Assembly (NCBI GenBank): GCA_012512295.1
Contig: JAAZDI010000333.1
Location: 1 to 6,030, forward strand
From: Syntrophomonadaceae bacterium
GTDB lineage: Bacteria > Bacillota > Ch66 > Ch109
Length of the DNA: 6,030 nt
Reading direction: 5' to 3'
The notes under the pieces were generated by a model that was given only the letters and a program-made list of their open reading frames with translations, had not been told where the DNA came from and made no database searches. The position numbers were made by a program, and so were the translations under genes. Within the stretch, counting starts at the first letter, position 1. Each line of letters begins with the position of its first letter. Positions 1-5,592 of the stretch are shown one piece after another.

Positions 1-2
1 GT

Positions 3-605
3 CCTAATGCCTATAATCAACGGGGATTCAATGTCTCTGAGCAACGGGGTCATGATGTAACCCCGCGGCATACGCGGTATACCAGTTCCAGCGATCCTGC
101 CAGTTTTAGCGAATCGGCGGAAACCACGAAACGTCATCGCGTTCTAGCACTAGACGTGGCCCCGATTTTCCTAATTGTCGGCGATGGCTCCCTGGCCCAG
201 GAGTTAAAAGAACTAGCCCAGCACCTGCAAATCGCTGACCGGGTCATTTTTACCGGCTTCCGCGAAGATGTCCCTCAGTTAATGGCCGTCATGGATGTCG
301 TAGTCGTCCCTTCCCTGTCCGAAGCCTTCGGACTCAGCCTGATTGAAGCGATGTGTCTGGGCAAACCCTGCGTTGCCAGTGCGGTGGGAGGAATAACCGA
401 GATCGCGGAGGATGGCCGAACCGCCCTTCTGGTGCCACCTGGTGATGGAGCAGCAATTGCGGAGAAGGTTACTTGGCTTCTGCAAAACAAGGAAGAGGCG
501 GCCGCCCTGGGAGCGCGAGCCGCGGCGGAAGTCGAGCAGCGTTTTTCCGCCCGGGTAATGGTGGAAAAGATGACCAATCTGTATGAAATGCTAAAACTAA
601 GTTGA
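3..605 (+). CDS. GT4-family glycosyltransferase, C-terminal part (5' end off the window)
   Basis: The frame is open from the first complete codon at 3 to a TGA at 603-605, giving 200 visible residues, so the gene enters from the left. A GTG at 156 could be called as a start, but it has no Shine-Dalgarno and lies inside the domain. The C-terminal Rossmann half of a GT-B fold is clear: FLIVGDGSL (about residues 56-64), RVIFTGFREDVP, then an E-x7-E motif (SEAFGLSLIE, Glu at 321-323 and 345-347), GKPCVAS and LLVPPGDG. Family knowledge: such retaining enzymes move a sugar from a nucleotide donor to lipid or polysaccharide acceptors at the cytoplasmic face, and the second Glu region binds the donor. 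Residues 1-50 are odd: a PNAYN stretch resembling the NGID-x-x-x-F loop, then a polar Ser/Thr-rich run, with no VGRLxxxKG segment before FLIVGDG. It may be an impaired enzyme. The family call is firm; the substrate is unknown. Confidence 0.85.
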   Translation, partial: PNAYNQRGFNVSEQRGHDVTPRHTRYTSSSDPASFSESAETTKRHRVLALDVAPIFLIVGDGSLAQELKELAQHLQIADRVIFTGFREDVPQLMAVMDVVVVPSLSEAFGLSLIEAMCLGKPCVASAVGGITEIAEDGRTALLVPPGDGAAIAEKVTWLLQNKEEAAALGARAAAEVEQRFSARVMVEKMTNLYEMLKLS

Positions 606-629
606 CTGCAGGCCGATAATTGGTAATAT
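602..629 (+). promoter_or_regulatory. Candidate sigma-A promoter of mntA-hepT
   Basis: TTGACT (602-607) is separated by 16 bases from TAATAT (624-629). The -10 is preceded by TGG, giving an extended -10 (TGn). The -35 overlaps the TGA stop of the glycosyltransferase. The first gene starts at 688, leaving a leader of about 50 bases. The -35 matches consensus at 5 of 6 positions and the -10 at 4 of 6. This would let the toxin-antitoxin pair be transcribed independently of the upstream gene. Predicted by eye only. Confidence 0.45.
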
Positions 630-687
630 TAGTTAATAGAGGGCTAGATACTCCTAACGAAAAATAGGCCCCAAAGGTGGGTTTATT

Positions 688-1167
688 ATGCTTGAAAACA
701 ACAAGAAAAATAAACCATTGTTCAGAGAAATAACCCCTGAAACGATTGCTAAGAGAATTAACCCGGTACTGACCAAATACCCGATTCTGGTTTGCTATTT
801 ATTCGGTTCCTACGCTGACGGCACGGCTTATGCCAATAGTGACATAGATTTAGCGATATTAATGAAAGATTTTGATAAAAAGCATCCCAACTATCAACTG
901 ATGACAGATATCAGAGAAGATTTTCATGATGCACTATCAGACTTAGTGAATAAGGTAGACGTAGTTTTTTTGCAAGCCACTGAGAATATTCCCCTCCAAT
1001 TCAAGATTATCAGCAAGGGTAAGGTTTTGTTTTCGGCAGATGATGATTATCGCACTGATTTTGAAGATCTCGTTGTAAAATACCATATGGATTTAGGGCC
1101 TTTTCTTGAGAAAAGCTATCGGGAAATGATAGAAGATATTAGAGAGGGGAATTTTATTGTTAGATAA
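688..1167 (+). CDS. mntA: MntA-type nucleotidyltransferase antitoxin
   Basis: This 159-residue protein is a minimal nucleotidyltransferase. It has the signature GS-x10-DxD (G40 S41, then D52 I53 D54, in LFGSYADG...SDIDLAIL) and a third acidic residue in VDVVFL (D91), which together would hold the two metal ions. In the MntA-HepT family this enzyme uses ATP to add AMP to a tyrosine of the partner HEPN toxin and so silences it. All three expected carboxylates are present, so it looks active. ATG at 688 is preceded by AAAGGTGG (673-680) at 7 bases, a strong ribosome site. Its 3' end overlaps hepT by 11 bases, the usual arrangement for this pair. Codon use is AT-rich compared with the flanking genes, suggesting horizontal acquisition. 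An alternative reading is a solitary MNT-domain protein of unknown role, but the adjacent HepT makes that unlikely. Confidence 0.9.
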   Translation: MLENNKKNKPLFREITPETIAKRINPVLTKYPILVCYLFGSYADGTAYANSDIDLAILMKDFDKKHPNYQLMTDIREDFHDALSDLVNKVDVVFLQATENIPLQFKIISKGKVLFSADDDYRTDFEDLVVKYHMDLGPFLEKSYREMIEDIREGNFIVR

Positions 1168-1588
1168 GCAGCGGGTACTTGGAAGAGTTGACAAGATAAG
1201 ACGTTCGATAAACCGTTTGGCGGACTTTCAACAGATGAGCTTTGAAGAATTTCGGGAAAACGCGGATAATTACGCTATTGCCGAGCATCATCTTCGTCGC
1301 GCTTTAGAAAACTTATTCGATATTGGGCGGCATCTTTTAGTTAAGGGCGGCCTGGGACATCCAGACAATTATCGCGAGGTAATTGATATGCTGGGAAAGG
1401 CTGGAATAATACCAATGAATTTTGCCAGCAGAATCAGGGGGATGGCTGGTTATCGAAACCGGTTGATCCATGAATATGAACGAGTCGATGAGGAAGAAAT
1501 TTATAACATAGTCACCACAAAGCTGAAAGATTTCAGTGAATTCGTAGAGTATATCTTGGATTACATTGTCAAGAAAAGAAAGGACTAA
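1157..1588 (+). CDS. hepT: HepT-type HEPN-domain toxin (predicted RNase)
   Basis: This 143-residue, mostly helical protein belongs to the HepT/DUF86 family. It carries the catalytic R-x4-H-x-Y motif near the C-terminal side (R100, H105, Y107 in the run RNRLIHEY). Arg and His form the RNase site of HEPN proteins, and the Tyr is the residue expected to be AMPylated by MntA. Upstream text such as AIAEHHLRRALENLFDIGRHLL is the typical HepT dimer helix, and the helix around GHPDNYREVIDMLGKAGII also fits the family. The start is a TTG at 1157 inside the end of mntA (11-base overlap), with AGGGG at 1145-1149 seven bases upstream. The weak start codon and overlap suggest translational coupling that keeps toxin below antitoxin. 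The motif is intact, so the toxin is probably functional. The RNA target cannot be read from sequence. No clear terminator follows. Confidence 0.9.
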   Translation: MLDKQRVLGRVDKIRRSINRLADFQQMSFEEFRENADNYAIAEHHLRRALENLFDIGRHLLVKGGLGHPDNYREVIDMLGKAGIIPMNFASRIRGMAGYRNRLIHEYERVDEEEIYNIVTTKLKDFSEFVEYILDYIVKKRKD

Positions 1589-1622
1589 ACCTCGATTCGC
1601 ATTACAGATTCGGGATTAGCGG

Positions 1623-1721
1623 GTTGACTGATCCTGATGTTACCCCTTAACTATTGTGCCACGAGTATCGCTTCTGCCTCCTCCCTTCGATCGTTGACTG
1701 ATCCTTTTCCTACCCCCTAAC
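1623..1721. repeat. Two direct repeats 70 bases apart, partial duplication of the murJ 3' end
   Basis: Copies of about 29 bases lie at 1623-1651 and 1693-1721. Each begins GTTGACTGATCCT (13 of 13 identical) and, after 5 divergent bases, ends TACCCC(T/C)TAAC. The second copy overlaps the last codons and TAG stop of murJ (1710-1724, minus strand). CTTCTGCC also recurs further along at 1671-1678 and 1734-1741 with a 7-base offset. The simplest reading is an old tandem duplication of the murJ tail that has since drifted. Confidence 0.6.
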
Positions 1722-3338
1722 CCTTTGAATCACCTTCTGCCCCATCTTCCTCACCATCTCTACCAGCTCCTCATCTGGCTTCCACCACCAGATCAGCCCC
1801 AGGTAGATGATTAAACCCACACCTGACGCGATGCCCACCGTTAGCAACTGGGCCATTAACTCGGTACTGCCCCCGGTTAACTGCATTAGGTAACGCGCAG
1901 TCACCCAGATCCCGACGCCCATGATCCCTGAGGCCAGCACAATTTTTCCCAGCGGGGCGAACAACTCGCGGCCCCGCCAATTCGGTAGTCGGGGGCGCAA
2001 GAAATAGTAGGCCAGGATTAAATTCAGGTTCGCCGCCAAGGCCGCAGCCAGGGCCAGCCCGCCATGTTGGAGATAGCGCACGAGAATCAGGGCCATGGCA
2101 AGATTAAACAAATCCGTGAATATACTTATTAGAACTGGAGTTCGAGTATCATGCAGCGCGTAGAAGGCCCGATTCAAGACGTTAAAAGCCCCCAGGGCAA
2201 ACAAGCCCAGCACATAAAAAGAAAGGGCAAAAGTGGTCAGCCCGGTGGAATGGTCATCAAAAGCCCCTCTTTCAAAGGTCAGTCGGACAATCGGCTCCGC
2301 CAGGACAATCAACCAGACCATAGCCGGAATGGTCAGCAGCCCGACCAGTTTTAAACCTCCAAAGGTGGTTTTCCTTAAAGCAGCTAGGTCGTTGGCCGCC
2401 GCGTGGGCTGACATGGTCGGAAAGATGGCGATATTAATGGCCAGGGCGAACAGATTAAACGGCAGCAGGTAGAGCTTATTGGCGAAGTTCAGGGCCGCGA
2501 TACAGCCCTCAGCCAAATGGGAGGCAATAATCCGTTCAATAAAAACATAAGCCTGAGCCACGGCATTCCCCAGCATCACCGGACCCATCAGAACCCCTAT
2601 CTGCCGGACCCCCGGGTGCTTCAGGTTCAGAACCAGCGAATAACGCATTCCTTTGCGCCATAAGACCGGCACCTGGATGGCCACCTGAAAAACCGTCGCG
2701 ATAACTGTACCGGCTGCCAAACCTTTAATGCCCCAGGCCGCTCCCAGGGTAAAAACCGAAGCCAACACTGTCAGGCTGAAAACTACCGAACCCAGGGCGG
2801 GCACCGCAAAGTGCTGGAGAGTATTGAGGGTCACCCCGAACAGCATACTCAGGGCAAAAAGCAAAGTAATCGGAAACATGATCTGGGTTAACTGCGTGGT
2901 TAACTGCACCTTCGCCGGCTCCGACGCAAAGCCCGGCGCAATTAGCTGCACCAGCCAGGGCGAAACCGCAATGCCAATAATCGTCACCCCGCCCAGGACC
3001 AGCACCGTCAGGTTAATGATCGTGCTGGCCAGATTCCAAGCGGAGCCGCGGTCAAGATGATTCTGTTGCCAGTAGCCGCTCTTGCTTTTCGTCTCGACTG
3101 GATTCGATCCGGTCAGATAAGAAGCGAACACCGGAATAAAAACCGTAGCCAGGGCCCCGCCGATGATCAGATAAACGATGTTGGCCACCGTGTAAGCCAC
3201 CACATAAGCGTCGGTCGCCATGGTGGTGCCAAACTGCGCGGCAATTGCCTGCTCCCGAATAAACCCGGCTAACCGGGCCAAAACGCTTATTGCCATCAGC
3301 ACCCCAGCGGCGCGAACCACCTGATTTTGATCAGCCAT
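1710..3338 (-). CDS. murJ: MurJ/MviN-family lipid II flippase
   Basis: This 542-residue polytopic membrane protein of the MOP/MVF superfamily is predicted to carry lipid-linked peptidoglycan precursor (lipid II) across the cytoplasmic membrane. The N-terminal signature ARLAGFIREQAIAAQFG holds the two conserved arginines (R22, R28), followed by TDAY (D43) and GGALATVFIPVF (60-71). Later family marks are LNTLQHF (171-177), FERGAF (355-360) and RAFYALHDTRTP (390-401). The hydrophobic segments look compatible with the usual 14 helices, and the length is close to the family norm of about 500-550. A polar insertion of about 20 residues (77-98) separates helices 2 and 3. Compared with proteobacterial MurJ, the ADRL motif reads ANKL (286-289) and the arginine after PN is absent, as I would expect in Firmicute forms. 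ATG at 3338 has AGGTGG (complement of 3351-3356) 12 bases upstream, rather far. It is convergent with hepT. Confidence 0.95.
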   Translation of the reverse strand: MADQNQVVRAAGVLMAISVLARLAGFIREQAIAAQFGTTMATDAYVVAYTVANIVYLIIGGALATVFIPVFASYLTGSNPVETKSKSGYWQQNHLDRGSAWNLASTIINLTVLVLGGVTIIGIAVSPWLVQLIAPGFASEPAKVQLTTQLTQIMFPITLLFALSMLFGVTLNTLQHFAVPALGSVVFSLTVLASVFTLGAAWGIKGLAAGTVIATVFQVAIQVPVLWRKGMRYSLVLNLKHPGVRQIGVLMGPVMLGNAVAQAYVFIERIIASHLAEGCIAALNFANKLYLLPFNLFALAINIAIFPTMSAHAAANDLAALRKTTFGGLKLVGLLTIPAMVWLIVLAEPIVRLTFERGAFDDHSTGLTTFALSFYVLGLFALGAFNVLNRAFYALHDTRTPVLISIFTDLFNLAMALILVRYLQHGGLALAAALAANLNLILAYYFLRPRLPNWRGRELFAPLGKIVLASGIMGVGIWVTARYLMQLTGGSTELMAQLLTVGIASGVGLIIYLGLIWWWKPDEELVEMVRKMGQKVIQRVRG

Positions 3339-3377
3339 GCTAAGTATTCGCCACCTATCAACAAGATCACGCTTAAA

Positions 3378-3406
3378 ATTGTACTATAGCTGGTTTGGCC
3401 TGTCGA
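3378..3406 (-). promoter_or_regulatory. Sigma-A-type promoter of murJ
   Basis: On the minus strand TCGACA (complement of 3401-3406) and TACAAT (complement of 3378-3383) are separated by exactly 17 bases. Each hexamer matches consensus at 5 of 6 positions. The -10 lies about 40 bases upstream of the murJ ATG, leaving a short leader of roughly 30 bases that contains the AGGTGG ribosome site. No operator-like palindrome is obvious beside it. This is the best promoter match in the window. Confidence 0.65.
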
Positions 3407-3460
3407 GGGACAGAAGCGAACCCGCGCCTCCATTAAATCTGGTATGAAGCTTGGCATGAA

Positions 3461-3489
3461 AAAAGCACCCTTTTTTATAAGGTGCTTTT
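3461..3489 (-). terminator. Intrinsic terminator, probably bidirectional
   Basis: AAAAGCACC (3461-3469) pairs perfectly with GGTGCTTTT (3481-3489) around an 11-base loop. Read on the minus strand the hairpin ends in TTTTTT; read on the plus strand it is followed by GTTTTACTTTT. It lies 31 bases past the stop of the decayed minus-strand frame at 3521-3705 and just before the murJ promoter. It therefore probably terminated that lost gene and now insulates murJ from upstream transcription. Confidence 0.75.
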
Positions 3490-3520
3490 GTTTTACTTTT
3501 CGGTGGCTTATTAGATATTG

Positions 3521-3705
3521 TTACTTTTCAATTAATTCCTCTTCCCGAAGTATCTTAACGAGCTGGATTAAATCGCTTTCCTGGTAATCTCTATCCAATT
3601 TAATAAAGCCAAATTGCTCATAAGTTCCTGAGCCTTTTGCTCATCACTTATTACTATAGTAGCTTGAAATATGGATTTATTGTTTTTATATTTACGTTTC
3701 GCGTT
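3521..3705 (-). pseudogene. Remnant of an unidentified gene, C-terminal fragment with a frameshift
   Basis: Two consecutive minus-strand frames read like one protein broken by a shift. The first, from about 3705 down to about 3614, gives KSIFQATIVISDEQKAQELM. The second, from about 3613 to a TAA at 3523-3521, gives FGFIKLDRDYQESDLI, then QLVKILREEELIEK. Losing one base near 3611-3618 would explain the break, for example in an original AGC-AAA-TTT. No start codon or ribosome site is present. The upstream side runs into a GTGAGG-type repeat at 3693-3731, which seems to have replaced the 5' part. A terminator lies 31 bases past the stop, as expected for a genuine gene end. I do not recognise the family, and a chance open frame cannot be excluded for the first half. 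Sequencing error is the other explanation for the shift. Confidence 0.4.
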
Positions 3706-3731
3706 TTACGCCTAACACCTCACTCCTCACG
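3693..3731 (-). repeat. GTGAGG-type intergenic repeat, copy 1 (minus orientation)
   Basis: Read on the minus strand this begins CGTGAGGAGTGAGGTG and continues through AGGCGT to ACGTA. It aligns without gaps to 5389-5427 on the plus strand, with 31 of 39 positions identical by hand. The two copies are therefore inverted relative to each other, on either side of tagO. Short GTGAGGCGTGAGG-like elements are typical of intergenic DNA in some Firmicutes; that link is from general knowledge. Confidence 0.6.
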
Positions 3732-4141
3732 CCACCCGTTGCAGTCTAGACAAGGCCCGAGTCTGGTGATACAATTAAACGAAATACTGATAAAGTTGTC
3801 CAATTTAATTGAATGATGTATTATTGTTTGTGACTTTATCCGCTAAACTAACGTTATCTTAGATAAAGAAAACTTGACTTACGCCAAGCCTTTGGCGCAG
3901 GCAGAAGCCCTAGTTGCACTACTTATAATTAATATAATGAGAAAGTCCACTTATACTTTCTGATTATGCAAGAAAATCACTGCCTTTGAGCAGCTTCACT
4001 TTGTCATTGCTAATGAAGACAACCAATGTTCGGTTACCGTGGTGTAGTCAACACTCTGTTGTCCGCTATTTTCATAGGTGGTTGTGCCTAACAGACATGG
4101 GCGGTTAATAAGTATCTATTAATTTATCTGATCTAATAAAC

Positions 4142-4177
4142 ATCAATATTAAGCAATCAATTATTAAGCATCAATTT
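4142..4177. repeat. Short AT-rich tandem repeat upstream of tagO
   Basis: Units with a 14-base period begin at 4142 (ATCAATATTAAGCA), 4156 (ATCAATTATTAAGC) and 4170 (ATCAATTT, partial). They sit directly before the ribosome site of tagO, so they lie in its leader or promoter region. They could be binding sites for a regulator or simple slippage; nothing in the sequence decides between these. Confidence 0.55.
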
Positions 4178-4181
4178 GTCC

Positions 4182-4199
4182 AGGGAGGAAGTGGGGGAG
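4182..4199 (+). promoter_or_regulatory. Ribosome binding site of tagO
   Basis: AGGGAGGA (4182-4189) is a strong anti-16S match but lies 12-13 bases from the TTG at 4202. A second purine run, GGGGGAG (4193-4199), is too close. No ATG or GTG lies in frame upstream before the AT-rich repeats, so the TTG is the best start. The long spacing and weak start codon would keep translation low. Confidence 0.6.
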
Positions 4200-4201
4200 A
4201 G

Positions 4202-5263
4202 TTGAATCCGCTGGGTATAATCGCAATTCTCAGCCTGGCCTTTATCATTGCTTATCTGATCACTCCGTTAGTTATTAAGCTGGCCCCTCGGGTCGGGGCC
4301 GTTGATCGGCCAAATCTGCGCAAGGTGCATACCCGGACCATGCCCCGCATGGGTGGTCTGGCCATTTATATTGCTTATGTGACCACGTTGCTGACCACTC
4401 AGGCCATAGATACCCGGCTGGTCGGGTTGCTTGTCGGGGGAACTCTGATCATCCTGCTTGGTTTGGCGGATGACATCCGAAACCTGTCGCCCCATGTCAA
4501 ACTTCTGGGGCAGATTCTGGCTGCGCTTAGTCTGGTCGCCTTTGGCGTCCAAGTTGACTTTATCACCAACCCCATCTCTGGCGGGTTAGTTACCCTCGGG
4601 ATCTTAGCCATACCCCTGACGGTTTTATGGCTCGTGGGGATAACCAATGCCGTTAACTTGACTGACGGTTTGGATGGTTTAGCCGCCGGGGTATCCGCGG
4701 TCGCCGCTATTGTTTTGGCGGTTGTAGGCTGGCGGTCCGGGGCCCTGGATGTTGCGATCTGGGCCTTGATTTTGGCTTTTGCTACGCTGGGCTTCTTGCG
4801 TTATAATTTCCACCCGGCCCGGCTGTTTATGGGCGATTCCGGGTCGATGTTTCTAGGCTTTAATCTGGCGGCCCTTTCCTTATTAAGTTTAACCAAAAGC
4901 GCCACCGCGTTTTCGTTGGTTATTCCATTTGTTATCTTAGGGATCCCCATCCTGGATACCCTGTGTGCTATTGTGCGGCGCTTCCTGGGAGGGCAGCCCA
5001 TTTTTCAAGCCGATAAAGAACACCTGCACCACCGGCTGCTCGGTTTAGGCTTTAGCCATCGGGCCACGGTACTGGTAATTTACGCGATCAGCGGTACATT
5101 CGGTTTAAGTGCCATTGCTTTAACCTATTTTAACCGCCCCGAGGCCACTCTGATCCTGATCGGGCTTTCCGTAGCCGCTTTGGTTGGGGCTGGCAAACTA
5201 GGCGTCTTGTTGCCGACTTCCCATGATCAGTCAACCGAGCGATATCGGGGATTTTCCCAGTAG
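4202..5263 (+). CDS. tagO: Undecaprenyl-phosphate N-acetylglucosaminyl 1-phosphate transferase (TagO/WecA)
   Basis: This 353-residue integral membrane enzyme belongs to the MraY/WecA/TagO family. It would transfer a HexNAc-1-phosphate (usually GlcNAc) from UDP-sugar to undecaprenyl phosphate at the inner membrane face, the first step of wall teichoic acid or other secondary polymers. Family marks in order: VDRPNLRKVHTRTMPRMGG (34-52); the Mg2+-binding DD pair in LGLADD (D90, D91); NAVNLTDGLDGLA (149-161); LRYNFHPARLFMGDSGS (199-215, catalytic Asp D212); and the basic loop DKEHLHHRLL (271-280). This H-L-H-H form and the FHPARLFMGD context favour TagO/WecA over MraY. About ten hydrophobic helices are visible, and the length fits the family. 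A polar C-terminal tail follows the last helix. It starts at TTG 4202. No terminator is evident, and the secreted SH3b gene follows 329 bases later on the same strand. Confidence 0.93.
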   Translation: MNPLGIIAILSLAFIIAYLITPLVIKLAPRVGAVDRPNLRKVHTRTMPRMGGLAIYIAYVTTLLTTQAIDTRLVGLLVGGTLIILLGLADDIRNLSPHVKLLGQILAALSLVAFGVQVDFITNPISGGLVTLGILAIPLTVLWLVGITNAVNLTDGLDGLAAGVSAVAAIVLAVVGWRSGALDVAIWALILAFATLGFLRYNFHPARLFMGDSGSMFLGFNLAALSLLSLTKSATAFSLVIPFVILGIPILDTLCAIVRRFLGGQPIFQADKEHLHHRLLGLGFSHRATVLVIYAISGTFGLSAIALTYFNRPEATLILIGLSVAALVGAGKLGVLLPTSHDQSTERYRGFSQ

Positions 5264-5388
5264 TGGGATACGGGGATAGGTTAGTTGCCCCAGGAGACGT
5301 AGTACCTTATGGCATGAGAAGTCAGGCAACAGGCAGCAGACAGCAGACGTCAGGCGTGAGACAGGAAGCGCAAAGCACAAACTGCTAA

Positions 5389-5427
5389 CGTGAGGCGTGA
5401 GGTGCGAGGCGTGAATCGTAAGACGTA
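5389..5427 (+). repeat. GTGAGG-type intergenic repeat, copy 2 (plus orientation)
   Basis: This copy begins CGTGAGGCGTGAGGTGCGAG and runs to ACGTA. It matches the minus strand of 3731-3693 at 31 of 39 positions with no gaps. Internally it contains GGCGTGA twice, 14 bases apart. A third GGCGTGA with a diverged tail lies just upstream at 5353-5359, hinting at a larger degenerate array. Confidence 0.6.
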
Positions 5428-5467
5428 GGAGTATTAAGATTTAGCTTGGCGGACAGGAAAATATTCA

Positions 5468-5512
5468 TGGAAGCGATGGAAGCGATAGAAGCGATAGAAG
5501 CGATAGAAGCGA
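5468..5512 (+). repeat. Five tandem copies of a 9-base unit, T(G/A)GAAGCGA
   Basis: Units start at 5468, 5477, 5486, 5495 and 5504. The first two are TGGAAGCGA and the last three TAGAAGCGA. The 9-base period keeps a frame open: from ATG at 5467 it reads MEAMEAIEAIEAIEAIQ and stops at 5584-5586, 39 residues, with only a weak AGGA upstream. I regard it as a non-coding slippage-prone array, not a gene. Confidence 0.9.
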
Positions 5513-5592
5513 TACAGATTCTTAAACCCTCCCTGACTTTAGTTGCGGGGAAGTTCAGATTGATGCTTAGATTAATATTGAGGTGACCCTAA

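Larger units (their letters stand above)
3732..4201. other. AT-rich intergenic stretch with small hairpins, no convincing gene
   Basis: These 470 bases separate the repeat from tagO and hold no reading frame longer than about 40 codons. Visible structures are: GATAAAGT (3789-3796) pairing with ACTTTATC (3833-3840); CGCCAA-gcct-TTGGCG (3882-3897); AGAAAGT (3940-3946) pairing with ACTTTCT (3955-3961); a CGGTTACCG palindrome (4031-4039); and TTAATA/TATTAA (4105-4122). None has a following T-tract. Two short frames overlap here: plus 3847-3960, continuing past a TGA to 4044, and minus 3999-4115. Both give plausible-looking peptides but lack starts and ribosome sites. The stretch may be the remains of an element, or hold an untranslated leader or small RNA for tagO. 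A tagO promoter could not be fixed; TTGTGC (4082-4087) with TAATAA (4106-4111) is only a weak candidate. Confidence 0.4.
5264..5592. other. Repeat-rich intergenic region between tagO and the SH3b gene
   Basis: No clear terminator for tagO and no strong promoter are visible in these 329 bases. They are built largely of repeats. GTCAGGC occurs at 5321-5327 and 5349-5355. CAGCAGA is doubled at 5334-5347. GGCGTGA occurs at 5353-5359, 5394-5400 and 5408-5414, and a 9-base tandem array lies at 5468-5512. CTGACT (5533-5538) with CAGATT (5556-5561) at 17 bases is too weak to call as a promoter. The last 80 bases are unique and end in the ribosome site of the next gene. Confidence 0.6.

Noticed and set aside
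156..605. A complete 149-residue glycosyltransferase gene starting at GTG 156
   Set aside because: The frame is open to the left edge, no ribosome site precedes 156, and the product would be only half a GT-B fold.
2728..3060. Plus-strand open frame of 110 codons inside murJ
   Set aside because: It is the antisense shadow of a well-conserved membrane protein and has no ribosome site or family resemblance.
3874..3929. Promoter from TTGACT (3874) and TATAAT (3924-3929)
   Set aside because: The spacing is far too long (44 bases), and no -35 lies at the right distance from either TATAAT in this area.
5321..5430. CRISPR array from repeated GGCGTGA/GTCAGGC words
   Set aside because: The repeats are short and unevenly spaced, there are no unique spacers of constant length, and no cas genes are present.
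5467..5586. A 39-codon gene over the 9-base repeats
   Set aside because: Its sequence is mostly the tandem repeat, the ribosome site is weak, and the tail shows no recognisable protein features.
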